Of a DNA stretch of 64,000 bases, positions 10,401 through 22,805 are shown in pieces. The notes under the pieces are model-generated. The model saw only the letters and a list, made by a program, of their open reading frames with translations. It did not search any database and was not told where the DNA came from. Numbering within the stretch: the stretch's first letter is position 1; each line of letters opens with the position of its first letter. The position numbers and the translations under genes are program-made. Origin of the DNA: Lantana camara (taxonomy: Eukaryota > Streptophyta > Magnoliopsida > Lamiales > Verbenaceae); assembly GCA_037501455.1 (NCBI GenBank), contig CM074862.1, positions 54,281,501 through 54,345,500 on the forward strand, read 5' to 3'.

Positions 10401-11935
10401 TTTGGCACAGATTTCTGCCAACCCTGAGACTGATAAAAGAGAAAGAATGGAGGTGATAACTAAGGCTCGAGTCGCGAACGTTGTGATGATATCACCTTTG
10501 AAAGAACAAGTGCTGGAAGCACAGAAGAACGACGAGTGGTTTAAGAAATGTCTCGAATCGAAGGAGAAAGATGATGAGACCAAGTTCAAGGTTGATGAAC
10601 ATGGAATATTGAGGTACAAAGGTCGAGTATGCGTACCAACTGTTTTGAGGAAAGAGATTCTCGACGAAGCGCACAAGACTAAGTACACGATACATCCCGG
10701 AGGCACTAAGATGTATCAAGATGTTAAGACGCATTTCTGGTGGAACGGAATGAAGAGAGACATAGCCAACTATGTCAAGAAGTGCTTAACTTGTCAGAAA
10801 GTTAAAGCTGAGCACCAGAAGCCGAGTGGGAAGTTGCAACCATTACCGATTCCGACATGGAAATGGGAGCAAATCACGATGGATTTTGTCACTGGATTAC
10901 CCAAAGTCAGAGGAGGACAAGATAGTATCTGGGTGATCATTGATCGATTGACAAAGTCAGCGCACTTGTTGCCAGTAAAGTCGACAGATAAGGTCAACAC
11001 GTTGGCAAAGCTGTATTAACAAGAGATTGTTAGACTACGTGGAGTTCCAAACAGCATAGTATCGGACAAAGATCCGAAATTCACGTCACACTTATGGAAA
11101 GAGATTCAGACTTTAATGGGAACAAAGTTGAACTTCAGTACTGCAGCGCATCCTCAGAGGTATGGACAATCAGAAAGGATGATCAAATACTTGGAAGATA
11201 TGCTAAGAGCTTGCGCTTTGGACTTCCAGGAAAGTTGGAAAGATTGTTTACCTCTTGTGGAGTTTGCATACAATAACAGTTATCAAGCTTCTATTAAAAC
11301 TGCTCCATATGAAGCTCTGTATGGAAGGAAATGTAGATCCTCGTTATACTGGGATTTGGATGAAGCAAGATGTACTGAGGAAGGACCGATCAGAGTGAAT
11401 TCAGCTAAATGAATAAGAGAAGCGACGGAGAAGATTCAGATCATTCGCCAGAGAATGAAAGCTGCCCAGGATAGGCAGAAGAGTTATGCTGATCGACGAA
11501 GAAGGGATTTGGAATTCGCAGTGGGCGAAAAAGTATTTCTGAAGGCATCGCCAAGAAAAGGGTTTTCCCGAATTGGGAAAGGTGGAAAGTTAAACCCGAG
11601 ATATGTTCGACCGTATGAGATACTAGAGAGAGTCGGACCGACTGCTTATAGATTGGATATGCCTGTAGGTCTAACAGGAATCCACAACGTATTTCATGTA
11701 TCTCAGGTTCGCAAGTGTTTCTCGGATGAGACAGAGGTTGTGCCGGTAGAGGAGATACCGTTGGAACCGGATCTGACTTATGTTTTGAAGCCCGCTAAGA
11801 TTCTAGACAGGAACTTTCAAAAGCTGAGGAATAGGAAAATTCCTTTGGAAGGGACATGGGACAGAAGAGGCAACCTGGGAGACAGAAGAGAAAATGCAGA
11901 AGCATCACCCTGAGTTGTTTGCAGTTACAGCGGAA
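10401..11935 (+). pseudogene. pol: B integrase and chromodomain-like tail
   Basis: Zinc region H...H (about 10675-10700) and CLTC (near 10785), then catalytic D ([10 protein letters not shown]), D (IVSDKDPKF) and E (QSERMIKYLED). TAA at 11017-11019 (expected Tyr) and TGA at 11410-11412 interrupt the frame. The GPY/F-like block (RPYEILERVGPTAYRLDMP) and FHVSQVRK follow. Near 11850 the frame shifts, with a small deletion in the linker. The chromodomain-like EEATWETEEKMQKHHPELF is then read in another frame and runs into the PPT stem-loop. Same lineage as A. Confidence 0.9.
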
Positions 11936-11969
11936 GAATCTGAGGACAGATTCTCTTTAAGGAGGGGTG
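11936..11969 (+). promoter_or_regulatory. B polypurine tract with preceding stem-loop
   Basis: GAATCTG (11936-11942) pairs with CAGATTC (11947-11953) around AGGA. TTTAAGGAGGGGTGA follows, then the LTR at 11972. Relative to A, the inner pair changed C-G to T-A. Confidence 0.85.
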
Positions 11970-13042
11970 ATTGTAACAGCCCAAAACAGGGCCTGGATGA
12001 AAACTTTAAGTTAAGGCAGTGGCAAAGCATTTATAGACCGTGATCCAACTTTTTGAAACATCATGCATTGCATTCTTACATGAACTTTGTGCTCGTATAT
12101 GATCTGACATGTTTTAAGGGGGAATTCTTGACCTTTGATACAGTTTACTATTCATAACCCGAGCCTACCTTGTTCTTATTGCTACTCAAACCCTAGAGGT
12201 TCATCACCCATGTTTCCTAATCGATTGAACTTGTTTTCCGAGCTCAGAAAGTCTTTCTTGAACCATAAGGGTATTTTTGGAACTTACCGACCAAAGTTAC
12301 TATTCATCAGAAAATGAGCTTTTGATTCTGATACCTTTCCTACCCAAGTTTACAGTCGAATCGATCCTTAAGTCGAGATGAGTCTTTTGAAATCATTCTT
12401 GGCTTGGAAATCTATTCCGGAACTTTATTTTATTGAAAATGTTTTCGAAAACCCTAGTTCACTATTTCTTCTACAAACGGTTTTCATTCGGAAAATGTTT
12501 TCTCTTCGGATTTGCATTACTTGAGCTACTTCAAGATTTTTGAAATGTTTTACAACTCTTGATTCAAACCCTAGCTTGAAATTTTGAAGCGTACGTTCGT
12601 ACGTGAGGATTCACTATTCATTCTACGTTTTCAACTTTTTAACGGTAAAATGTTTTATAGTCGATTTTGGACTCAAAATGCTTCTCGATTTATTTCTTGA
12701 ATTTTGGAAACAATCCGGACTTGAAAATCATTCTAGAAAGTCGTTTTTCACTCATGTCGAGTTTCGAGCTCAAAACTTTTATTCATTAAAACTAATGTAT
12801 CTTTGAAACGGTAAATCCGATTTCGACGAATAAATATGCGTTTCGAAGCTAAATTTTGCCCGGTCGGAATGGTTATACTTACAGCCACTTATCCTCGAGT
12901 CTTGGCCATGAAATTACTGAATTACCCCCCAGCAGTCCCATTTTTAGCTTCAAGAGTATGAAGCTTCCAAGAGAAGCTATCCCATTTTGCTCTCATACCC
13001 TTCTCCACATTTTATTTCCAACGTGAGGGGCTTCTCTTCAAC

Positions 13043-13050
13043 TATAAATA
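13043..13050 (+). promoter_or_regulatory. B LTR TATA box
   Basis: TATAAATA in context CAACTATAAATAGAGGCC, a textbook plant TATA box about 1.07 kb into the LTR. Transcription would begin near 13075-13080, marking the U3/R border. Confidence 0.75.
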
Positions 13051-13857
13051 GAGGCCAAGACGCATTTCATTCCTTGCTCAATGTTGTGTTAACAACACCC
13101 TTTCTTCTCTCCCTCTCCCCCTCTTTGCCGTCGGCCACCCCCCCACTAGAGCTAGGTTTGTTTTATTTTATGCTTTAGTTTATGTAATGTTTTAGTTTAG
13201 TTTATGTTTTATGTTATGGTATGTTTATATTATGTTTAGGTTGGGTCTTAGGGTCTTCCCTAAGCCATATAGGATTTTATTTTATGCATTTGTTATAAAG
13301 TTTTCATGATATGTTTTGATAGTTGTTTAAATGTTTTAATTGTTTAGTATATGCTTGAATATGTTATGAATTGCTCTAGTATATGCTATGATCATGTGAT
13401 ATGATTGTTATATTATGAGAATTGATGCATGATTATGGAATTTGAATTATGTTCATGCATGCACTGGAATAGTGATTTACAATTTATTATGTCACAACTT
13501 GTTACATGTTGATATTGGAATTAAATTGTTACATGTTACATGCGCAAAGGTTCATGATATATGATATGATATGATATGATATATGTTGTGACATGTTGTC
13601 ACATTGTTATATGCTTCTTGAATTATGAATTGAGCTTTTCATATGATTTGGATTAATAGATTAGTGCCTTGATCATATGTTATACACTTTAATAGTGTCA
13701 CATGTTATAACCTAAGAATAAATAGTGTTTCATAACTTGATCTTATGCCTTAATTGGATCTCTTAACTATAGGTTATACCTTTAACCTAGATCACACTTG
13801 ATTACATTAACATGAACTTGAAACTATAGGTTATAATCAAGATCATAATTTAATTAG

Positions 13858-14025
13858 GGTGTGTGTGTGTGTGCATGCCGTGTGTGTGTGTGTGTTCGTG
13901 CATGGTGTGTGTGTGTACCGTGTGTGTGTGGGTGTGTGTATAGTAAGGGTTTGACCCGACCCTTTGACGCGATATGTGAATAGTAACCTGTGAATAGTAA
14001 TCTTGAATAGTGCTTTTGAATAGTA
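13858..14025. repeat. Interrupted (TG)n tract and TGAATAGT repeats
   Basis: 13858-13940 is TG-rich with three GCATG/CCGTG-type interruptions. 13975-14025 holds four copies of (T)GAATAGT(A). The same pair of features occurs in solo LTR J near 30460-30560, so they belong to the LTR family rather than being random microsatellites. Confidence 0.8.
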
Positions 14026-14756
14026 AAAACCAATTAAAACTTGTGATTTCTTAATAGATATTTGCACCTAGGGTTTCCATATCCAGGGTCTAAAATGTGT
14101 TTTCTTTCGTGGACTTGTTTCTTAACCTAAGGTTTGCGATAGGATTCATAATTTGACTAAAGCTTACTCGGTTATAGTAAGATCATAGTCTAACGTTAAG
14201 AGTAACTCACTTTGACGTATTCCTTTGTGTGTTACTTTTCTTGAATACCTTAAATGGTATTACTCTCTTGTGTTACATGTTCTTTACATGTTCCTTGTTC
14301 ATTGTTTCATGCATTTCATATGCATCTTGGTTGTAGTGGGTCTTAGTTCTTAAGCTCACTCTAGTACACCACCTACAGGAGTTAAAGTTGAGCATTGGGA
14401 TCCCCAGGGCACCGCATAATCTGTCTACCTGCCTTTTGTTACTATTAGGTGAGGTGAAGTTATAAATGTTTTCCAACGGGAACCACGATTATACTATCGT
14501 ATCGTATGTTTTGAAATTCAAAGCTAAACCTTGTTTTGAACTATCCCTTTTATCGGGACATTCTCTTGAAAGGATCCTTCATACTTTAATAGTGTACCTT
14601 GATCTACAGCACATGTTTTCCAAAGTTTTGCATTCTTGTTCAAAGACAGTTACATGTTTTGCATACGTTTTCAAAGTACAGTTTACAGACAGAATCACAT
14701 GTTTTCAGACAGAACCATAAGTTTTACAGATAGCATCAACTATACAAATCCGCATG

Positions 14757-17132
14757 CAAGGGTAGGTATACTCACATGCAAGGGTAGAAATCCGCATGTA
14801 AAGGCCATAGGTCGCATAACTATACAAAATCCTAAACCTCACCTGAGAAGCGACAAGACACAGGAACTGAGAAGACGGATGCCTACTCGATCACGTTGTC
14901 CCCACCCTGGAGATTACTGACAGAAGAGGAAACACGAAGTATACATGAGACATGACTCAGACATGAACTACATAGACGCACGACAATGTTCATGGAATGA
15001 CGTGAACTGATATGAAACATTAAAACATGTTATGGAGGTGTTCATGTGTACAATTAATGTTCCACAGAGTAAATAAACAAGCATTGAGTTCATATACACG
15101 AAATAAATACATGATCGAAGACGATAAAGAGTTTTCAGACAAGTTATAGAATTAAACAAGAGTTATATTATGTCAAGTTTGTTCACGCCCAATCACCCTT
15201 TGCACAAATTCAAGGATTGGTCATGTTATAAACATTAATTTATTGAACAATTAAAAAAGTTCCCTTTTAAATTGTAAGACTTTGCTTTAGTTTAATGGTC
15301 AAATAATATAAACCAAGACAATTAAATTATGATTGGTTCACCTTAAATTTTATTGACCAAATATAAAACCATCTCTTATTCTAGAAATGTTAAAAGCATA
15401 GTTTATGCCCAAAACACAAGATCTCAATTAATATACATAAACCTGTTGATCCCACAGTTTACAAATCATCAAGCATCCTCAGTTCAAGTCAACCATGTAA
15501 CAATTCAAGCAACAATTTCAAGTTAAAAGCTAAGGTTAAGTTCTGAATCCCAAATAACATATTATCGACCCACCAAGCACGTACTTAGAGAAATGAACAT
15601 ACACACATTCATATAATACAGTTATTGTATAACATTTAGTTACTCAACTCTCGATTCAATCAAACATTTATAAAGTAACAGCTATACTATGTTGATCAGA
15701 CCCAATTCACGAACTAAAAGTTTCATTTACAAACCCAAGTCAGAAATCTAACAAATCTGATTTAGTAAGTTACAGACAATTAATCCGCCATTTAAAATTT
15801 AATTAGCTATGGTTGAAATTATACAATTTCTCAAGAAAATAACCATGATTTATTATCTCAATCACCAAACACATCCAGATTCATTCCAATCAACAAAACC
15901 CGAGATTCTGCATTAATAAGAACTCGTTAAAACATAAATTACAATTGAAATTACACGATTATGATGAAATTAAGAATAAGAATAGGGGTTTTACAATTAA
16001 AAAGAAGCAGTAGTTAACGGTGATCGGTGAAAGGGGGTTGGACTACAATTGTTGATGTTGCTCTTCTTGGTTGGTGGCAGCGCCGACGAAAATCATGGCG
16101 GTCGGCGGTAGTCCCCTTTAGGATCTGCGGGAAGTGTCGGTGGAGCTGAAATTGTGAAGTTGGTTGTTTGCCAGATTTGTTGCCAGACCTGGATGGAGGC
16201 GATGGCGGCTCTCGGTGTCTCTTCTCTCAGATCTGGAAAGAGAGAGGGGATCTAAGTGGTGGTTGTTCTCCGGGATTGTGGCCGAAGATGAATGGCAGAG
16301 ATAGCAAAAGTGGTGGTGCTCATGCCGGAATCAGGACCGGTGGTGGTGCGGCAATAATATGAAGGTGGTATGGTTGAGGTTTCACCGCCAGGAAGAATGG
16401 TGGTTGATTTAGATTTCTAACATGGGACAGAGAGGTTAAGGCAAGGACGGCGGAAGGTTGGGACAGCGGCGCTGCTGGGTTCCTTTCTTGGCGGAAAGAC
16501 TTGAAGCGGTAGTGGCTCTCGGTTGACGCTGCTGGAGGGTGGCTCTGCCGGGTTCCTTTCTTGCAACAGGTAGCGAGATGATGGCAGAGGTGATGGTCGT
16601 GGAGGGCTCGCGGCGGTAATTTGATGGAGAAAAGTTGCGCCGCTGCTGTCTCTTCTGGAAACCGAAATGGGAGAAGGGGAGAAAGAATGAGGAGCAGCTA
16701 GGGTTCTCGGTTTAAGAAGGGATCAATTCCTCCAAAATTGCGATTAAGCCCCTCAAGAACTTAGCTGATGCGATTGAGTCCTCAAAATTCAATTAGGGTT
16801 CAAATCGATCCAATTAGAAATTTAGACATTATAAAAGTACCCCAAGGATTTAAAATGGTGTCCAATCAAGTCCAATTGAGTTTTTCAAAATTAGAAATTG
16901 ACCCCCAAAGTTCAATAATTATAATTTATCCCACATAATTCAAATTAAAGAGCAAATAGGTATTAAACACATATTTCAATTAAGTCCACATATTTTCATA
17001 AGGTTGCAATCAAGTCAATTAGACTATTAAAACATAAATAAGGCAATTCAAGCACAAGCAGAGTTAAATAAATAACAATCTAATAGCACGAAAGCGACAT
17101 CGTATCTTGCTTCGAAAATGAGGGGTGATACA
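14757..17132 (-). repeat. C 3' LTR, truncated
   Basis: It matches about 23592-26038 nearly base for base with scattered changes. On + it ends GGGGTGATACA at 17132 (minus-strand LTR start TGTATCACCCC). The outer ~1.3 kb (R/U5 end) is missing where it meets element B. A GC-rich stretch at about 16010-16710 ends, on the minus strand, in a pyrimidine-rich leader beginning AACCCTAGCTGC, which looks like the transcription leader. The + strand frame at 16168-16362 is not a gene. Confidence 0.9.
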
Positions 17133-17168
17133 CCCTTCCCCCCTTAAGAGAACCTGGTCCCTGGGTTC
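17133..17168 (-). promoter_or_regulatory. C polypurine tract with flanking stem-loop
   Basis: Minus strand reads CTTAAGGGGGGAAGGG up to the LTR. Next to it is an imperfect inverted repeat GAACC-TGGTCCCTG-GGTTC (17150-17168). Confidence 0.8.
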
Positions 17169-17459
17169 CACTCCCGAGTTGGAATACCTTTGAGTTGATA
17201 TTGTCTTAACCCTTCTCGAGGAGTTGCGTAAAACATAGCCTCCGTTGTGAAGTTTACTCTCATTGTCTTTACTGAACTTTTCTCGCGATGTTTCGTTGTC
17301 ATTGGGATCCGTTTCAGTACTAGACCGCTACTTTCATCAGGTTATTCGACCATTCCCATAAGACGAATAGTTGTCCCTACACAAGACTTCGATGGCGTCG
17401 CAAACTCGTCACTTGCAGACCATAACCAGGATAATGCGTAACGCAACCTCAACAAACAA

Positions 17460-17801
17460 GAGAGAGTATCCCATCTCTCAGCATAAGAGGTGAGAGAACC
17501 CCATCTCTCGAGCACATATTTGAGAGAACCCCATCTCTCGAGCACATATTTGAGAGAACCCCGTCTCTCGGCCTAAGTCGCGCAGATTCCAACATCTCCC
17601 AACATTCTAGTTTGAGAAAATCCAACATTTCTCAAACTCCTAAATTCAAGAGAATCTAGCATCTACCGAATACCTAAATACAAGAGAATCCAGCATCTCT
17701 CGTGCACGAAACTTAGAAAGAATCCAGCATCTTTCTTTCACATAAATAGAGAGAATCCTACATCTCTCCAACAAGTAAAAGAGGGAACCTAAGGTCTCTC
17801 T
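17460..17801 (-). repeat. C array of about ten short hairpins near its 3' end
   Basis: Units of about 18-26 nt are inverted repeats spaced about 30 bp apart. Examples are GAGAGA...TCTCTC (17492-17509, 17522-17539, 17552-17569, 17749-17768), TTTGAGAAA...TTTCTCAAA (17611-17636) and GAAAGA...TCTTTC (17716-17735). Arms change together, so pairing is kept while sequence drifts. The array lies within 700 nt of the PPT. Confidence 0.85.
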
Positions 17802-18284
17802 TGCACATAAATCCACTGAGCAGTTATACATACGTACACATATTAAAGTAATACTTGTCGAAAAGTATGCGATGCCTGTTTGGTGTACCTTATAAAACTG
17901 ATATCGGTGTCCCTTAAGCATAGATTCGACACCCATGCCTCACTCAAGGGGGATATCGCGATGGAATCCCTGTAACAAAGTCACAGTATATGTATGTGCG
18001 TATGACAGGTTAGTGAATAGTTAAGAGAATTCTCAATCACATGGGCATGAATAGTCTACTTAAGTACTGAACTCATTCATCTCAGCAACGGTTCAAAACA
18101 AGTAGAAATTTCAAGTGACATGTACTAGATCAGGTATCAAGTTATCACAATTAAAATAACAATAGTCATCACACACATCAAGCGAAATAGGATATGAGCA
18201 CTTAAGTGATACATGTATGCAAATGCTATTAATGTTAATACCTCATTGTTCGGGTTCATCTTGATCTCCAATTTGAAGTCATTG
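17802..18284 (-). other. C internal non-coding tail
   Basis: About 480 bp lie between the gag stop and the hairpin array. I see no pol motif in any frame and no other recognisable feature. Confidence 0.6.
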
Positions 18285-19094
18285 ATCTTGCACTCATTGT
18301 TTGTTAGCTCTCGATTGGTCACAATCGGAAACCTTGTGCTCCTTTGACCCGCAAGCATAGTACCTCTTCAATCGATCTCGACACGCGTCGTAAGCATGGT
18401 TGGTTCCTCCACAATGGTTACACGGTTGGATTTCTTTCTTCGGCTTTAGAGGGTCCCTGTTCTTATGTTCTTTCCACGAATCTTCTTGGTTCGAGTTCCC
18501 TGTTGATAGGATCTCCCTCTCACGTATAAACTTGAGCATAAACCCATCTCAGGTCTAAGCTCCGACACATCTTCTTCATTAGTTTTTGTCAACCACCTAT
18601 TCTCAACTCGTAATGCTTTCTCCGTGGCTTTATCCCATGTGCTTGTATTCTCCGCAATTAAAATAACACCCCCAGAGCGAAGGGTGCCACATCCCCCGCA
18701 CTAAGGTCCAACACGAGTAACGAAATGGAAGGTCGCACCCGTATCAAACCATAGCGAACGGGAGACACACAAAACTCACACCCTCGCTAGGCGGCCTAGA
18801 CCCTCAAGAACTGCGAGAATTAAAATCAGAGTAGCGGAAGCAATTCATATACCAAACATGATTCCCAAGATCATCACATATACATATCAAAATGGGGAAG
18901 GGTCAAGTATTCAAGCTCGATCATATACAAAATATACAATGCCATCACGCCAGAAGAGCATAAGTGTATATAGAATACATAATCTTAAAATACATAAGCA
19001 AAAGAAGAAGAAATCCACTACGATGCATGAAGACTCAAGCTATACCACAAGTAAACGCAAAAGACGTTTGCCGACTAGCTTGACTCGGAAGAAC

Positions 19095-19968
19095 CTGCAA
19101 ACTCAAAAGAAAGGGAAAAGGGGAAAAACAACAACGAGGGTTAGTCCTAGCGACTAGTGAGGGGGCTAACTCACGCACCCGATATATATGTATATAGAGC
19201 AAAAGCATTTAATCAAAACGGAAGAATCCTCGAACCGAGAGTGGTTTTTGCAAGCTAAAGTAGTTTCCATGATATAGATATACATAGGTTAAAGGAAAGG
19301 TACAAGGCCAAAAGCCAAACTCCAAGTTTTAGGTAAATTAAGAATCCACTCTCGTTCCATAGATCATACAGAGCTAAACCAACTTGGCGAGTACGAGCCA
19401 CACACATCCCCACTTCCATATACGAAAATCAAAGCAAAACAAAACAAATCAGAATCCATCCCCAACACCGGTTGATAGAAGGGTTGATCGGCCCTAACTA
19501 TCCACATACACAGACGAGACAAGGTTTAATTACTACCTTGAAACCTTCGGCAGTTGCCTCCATCGGCTCAAGAGAAACACCCTTCCTCAACCTCCCAAGG
19601 TTGGGCGAGACTCTCAAATGGAGGTGTTGATGGAAGAGCTCGGCGACCCCTCGGTCGTCCCGAGATTACCATACCACACTCCGGGGCCCAAACATATCAC
19701 GAAAGTCACACAACCATATCTCAAAGCTTATCTTTCAAAGCCACATCTCGCTTACACCCACACACACTTCCACATAACTAAACTTTTCAAACGAAATCAA
19801 AATAGCTTATATACTTATACAAAACGTTTTAAACTCTTATAACAAATGGGGCAAATCGCGCAACATAAGTATCATACACTTATTTACCATATATTATACG
19901 TACCCACATGCGAGGTTTCAAATGAAATGGGGTTATAGGTCGAGTACCTAAAAGAACAAAAACCTCAC
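19095..19968 (-). other. Candidate LTR intron in S (874 bp)
   Basis: Minus strand donor CAAG|GTGAGGTTT at 19969/19968. Stem-loop TAGTC...GACTA at 19142-19156 runs into CTAAC. Acceptor TTTGCAG|GTTC at 19097-19095, followed by a GCTAGTCGG variant of the exon box. Confidence 0.55.
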
Positions 19969-20367
19969 CTTGTCAACGAACGTAGTGGAGACAAAAGTGT
20001 GACAACCGGACACCTACGGAGCAAGCTCTTCCTCTACAGGGAGATCCTCTGAACAAGACAAACAACAAGAAACACACTTAGACTCAATATGAACCACATT
20101 GACGCTCGGTACATGCGTATGTATGTTTATGATGCAAATGATATGAAATGAATCCACATTTAGATCATTTACTTGTATTCAATGCATATACGGTCATATA
20201 TCATAAACGAGGAGATAAAACAAAGCACAAATTCATAACATAAGGCTTAACACAAAATATAACAAGTAGGTCATGCATACACACCAAAACGAGGTAAGAA
20301 GGAACAACAAGAAGCAACGGAAAGGAAACAAAGCCAAGCAAAGACGGCGAAAAAACTAGAGTTCCTA

Positions 20368-20486
20368 GGGGACACGCCCGTGCCCCCCTGGAAGGCCAAG
20401 CCGAGACACCCCCATGTCTCGGTACAGAAAAATGAACAACAGAAACCTGGAGAGAAAGGGCAAACCGAGACACCCCCGTGTCTCGG
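20368..20486 (-). repeat. Hairpin cluster in S
   Basis: 20401-20422 and 20465-20486 each have arms CCGAGACAC/GTGTCTCGG (one with a C-to-T change) around CCCC on +. 20368-20387 is a third stem, GGGGACAC / GTGCCCCC. The arms match those of the A LTR although the surrounding LTRs do not align by eye. Confidence 0.85.
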
Positions 20487-22290
20487 TACAGAAAAACGAA
20501 GACGGCTCAAACAGCAACCTCAGCAACCCCAACTAAAATCAAACACTCATACTCCAACTACCAAGAAAGGAAAAGTAATAAATGCTAATAATCAAGTACT
20601 AGGAGCATAATATTATCACCAAAACTCAACAAAACAAGAAAGGAGCAAGAATCCAACAAATTCTCCCAACACCTACTATTCACAAGCTTGCTATATCTCA
20701 TCAATCCACCATGGAAATGAACTCAAGAGCACATAAAAGAGAAGAGGGAGAGATTAGAAGACAACCATGAACTCACCTTTCAAATTGGAGAAGCTTGGGT
20801 GAAGATTGGAGATCAAAATCAAGAAAATGGACAAAGGGTTTTCTTCTTCCTCCTTGCTTTGCTTGGCTGATCGGTTTTGAGAGAGAGAGGGAGAGATTTG
20901 GCTCAGTTTTCAGCAGAAAAAAGGGGGAGAGGAGAGCTTAACTCAAGGATACAAATTCAAGGTTAAGGTTGGGTTGAGTTAAGAGGGTCCCACAAAGCTA
21001 GGTTAGGTTAAAACATGTATCTCAAGCATAAGGGGCTCGTTACGGGTGAAATTCGAAGGTCTTAACGAGCTTAGAAAAATGTGAGGCTTGTTCCATTAAA
21101 CCTGAATCGTCGAAACGAGTTCAACGGAGGTGACGGAATTTGAATCCGAATTCCCCGAGCTCAAGATACGCGTCCCGGAACCCAAGGTGCGCTAAATGTT
21201 CTTTAGCCTCCTTTAGGTCCCGTCTGCAGAACGAACCCAAAAAGGAAACCAAATCAAATACCAAAACATATACTGAGCATATAAACGAGTCCATAAAGCA
21301 TATAATTAACACATATTACGAATTCACAAAAATCAGAATTAAATACGAATCTAAAACGAGCAAAATACAAAGTGAAGGAAAATTAAACGATCAAATTAAA
21401 CAAATTCATACCAACACAATTAAGTTCAAATAACTTCAATTAATCCACGTTAGTAATTAAATATCACATAATCACTTAAAGAAATAATTAAATAGCGCAC
21501 ATAAGAGGTTACCTGAAAAGTCTGATCAGTCGGGATGTTACAATTAAGGTTTCCTTGAACTCATCCCGAAGACCCTCCATGAAGTATCTAGCCTTCATCC
21601 GATCGTTACCCGTAATGTGAGGCACATACACGCCCCACCTCTCGAATTCCCCTATGTAGTCCACAATGGTTCTTTCTCCTTGTTTTAAAGTGAGAAATTC
21701 TTCAACTCTTCGGTCGTTCAAAATGACCCGTGCAAACCTCTTTCGGAATTCTAGAACAAACACATCCCACGTCAACTCTTCGCCCGTTGTCTCTAACTGT
21801 TGGGCAACTGTTTTCCACCATTGCCTTGCTTGACCTTGTAGAAGATACGTAGCAAGGCGAGGCATATCTCGAGAGTTACATGGCCATATCTCAAAGAGAC
21901 CCTCTATTTTCGAAAGCCACTCTTCGGCCCTTATATCATTCCCTTCTCGAAATTGGGGAGGATTAAATGTTCTAATTTCTCGGTACATCATCGCCATCAA
22001 ATTCATCGGTGGTACTTCAGTCGAAGATTGTCCCCGGTCGTTCAGATTTGGATGAGAAGGTCAATATCGAAATGTGCATGTCGATTAGTAAATGCTCATT
22101 CCATGTAATAAATCAATCAAGAGTCACCAAGAAATGCAATGCATCATGTAGTATAAATTCAGTAGAGTGATGAAAATTAAAATGCATAGTTCTTCAAATC
22201 ATATGCGGATGCGCACATAACCAAATTGTCCTGTGCCGTTCGACCTAGACAGACACAACACGACACTAGAGCTCGGTTTTGCAACTTAGA

Positions 22291-22302
22291 GCTCTGATAC
22301 CA
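22291..22302 (-). other. C primer binding site (initiator tRNA-Met)
   Basis: The complement reads TGGTATCAGAGC, 8 nt from the LTR end at 22311. The leader then runs about 230 nt to gag and carries GAGCTC..GCAAAACC..GAGCTC-type pairing and the GTCTAGGTCGAACGGCA block. Confidence 0.92.
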
Positions 22303-22805
22303 CTTAAGGATGTAGCACCCCAAACGGAGGATACCACATCCCCCGCACTAGGACCCAGACCCGGTCATGAAATAGAAAGTCCATGCCCGAATCCGAATCA
22401 TAGAGAACGGGAGACCAACTCACACCCTAGGCTAGGCGGATCTAACTCGACAAACTCAGAGCGCGGAAGCAATTTAAAACAATCAACAACAGATAGCGGA
22501 AGTAATTAAAACAACATGCAGAACAGGTGACGGGTTCAACTAGCATAGATACCTAGTCCCGAATATCAATTCATAATCCAATATAATAATCAGCATAAGT
22601 ATCATCAATATCTAATGATATCCAAATACTAGCTTACTAACTCCACACGGGTTTCAGTCTAAGTAGAACATAAACATAACCTTCAAGTGTGTAACATAAA
22701 TACATAACATAAGTAAAGTATACGACAAATGCATCCTAACACCAACTAGACTGACAAGTGTGACTCCGAAGACTCACTTCCGCCTAGCTCAAGCCAAAAG
22801 GAATC

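Larger units (their letters stand above)
9538..14756 (+). mobile_element. Element B: 5'-truncated Ty3/gypsy element with partial 3' LTR
   Basis: It begins abruptly inside RT at the TNAPAAFMD codons, directly after the truncated A LTR. Its own 5' LTR, PBS, gag and protease are absent. RT C-terminal half, RNase H, integrase, PPT and about 2.8 kb of 3' LTR remain. Pol is closely related to A pol but clearly a different copy and family: LTR start TGTAACAGCCC versus TGTAACGCCCC. Confidence 0.88.
11972..14756 (+). repeat. B 3' LTR, truncated
   Basis: It starts TGTAACAGCCC after the PPT. A promoter-like TATA box lies at 13043, then a pyrimidine-rich leader (CTCTCCCCCTC), a (TG)n tract, TGAATAGT repeats, and a donor-like TTAG|GTGAGG at 14448/14449. 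No TG...CA terminus is found before sequence of the C LTR begins near 14750-14765, so the end is lost. Small translated frames here have no family resemblance. Confidence 0.82.
18662..21542 (-). mobile_element. S: solo LTR inserted in C gag
   Basis: 2881 bp. The minus-strand start is TGTAACATCCCGACTG. The other end is worn (AATAACACC where TGTAGCACC is expected on +). ATTAA flanks both sides (18657-18661 and 21543-21547), a 5-bp target duplication, and gag continues across it. There is no PBS, PPT or coding region, so this is a solo LTR left by LTR-LTR recombination. The same family as the H LTR by its first 16 nt. Open frames inside it are not genes. Confidence 0.9.
18285..22060 (-). pseudogene. 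gag: C gag, interrupted by solo LTR S
   Basis: The N-terminal part is read on the minus strand from about 22060 (first Met of the long frame at 22006). It carries a Retrotrans_gag-type core: REIRTFNPPQFREGND, EEWLSKIEGLFEIWPC, LLQGQARQWW, FRKRFARVILNDRR and LKQGERTIVDYIGEFERWG. At 21543 it is cut by S. The frame resumes at 18661 with AENTSTWDKATEKALR and two CCHC knuckles (CNHCGGTNHAYDAC, CYACGSKEHKVSDC variant) and stops soon after. Apart from the S insertion the coding frame looks almost intact. A frame ending just past the knuckles, with no protease, suggests a stand-alone gag. Confidence 0.88.

Noticed and set aside
13843..14067. 74-codon frame rich in Thr-His
   Set aside because: It is the translation of the (TG)n tract in the B LTR.
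16010..16720. GC-rich frame in the C LTR that might be a gene (also 24840-25620)
   Set aside because: It occurs in both C LTRs with stops and indels between them. The minus strand resembles a transcribed leader rather than coding sequence.
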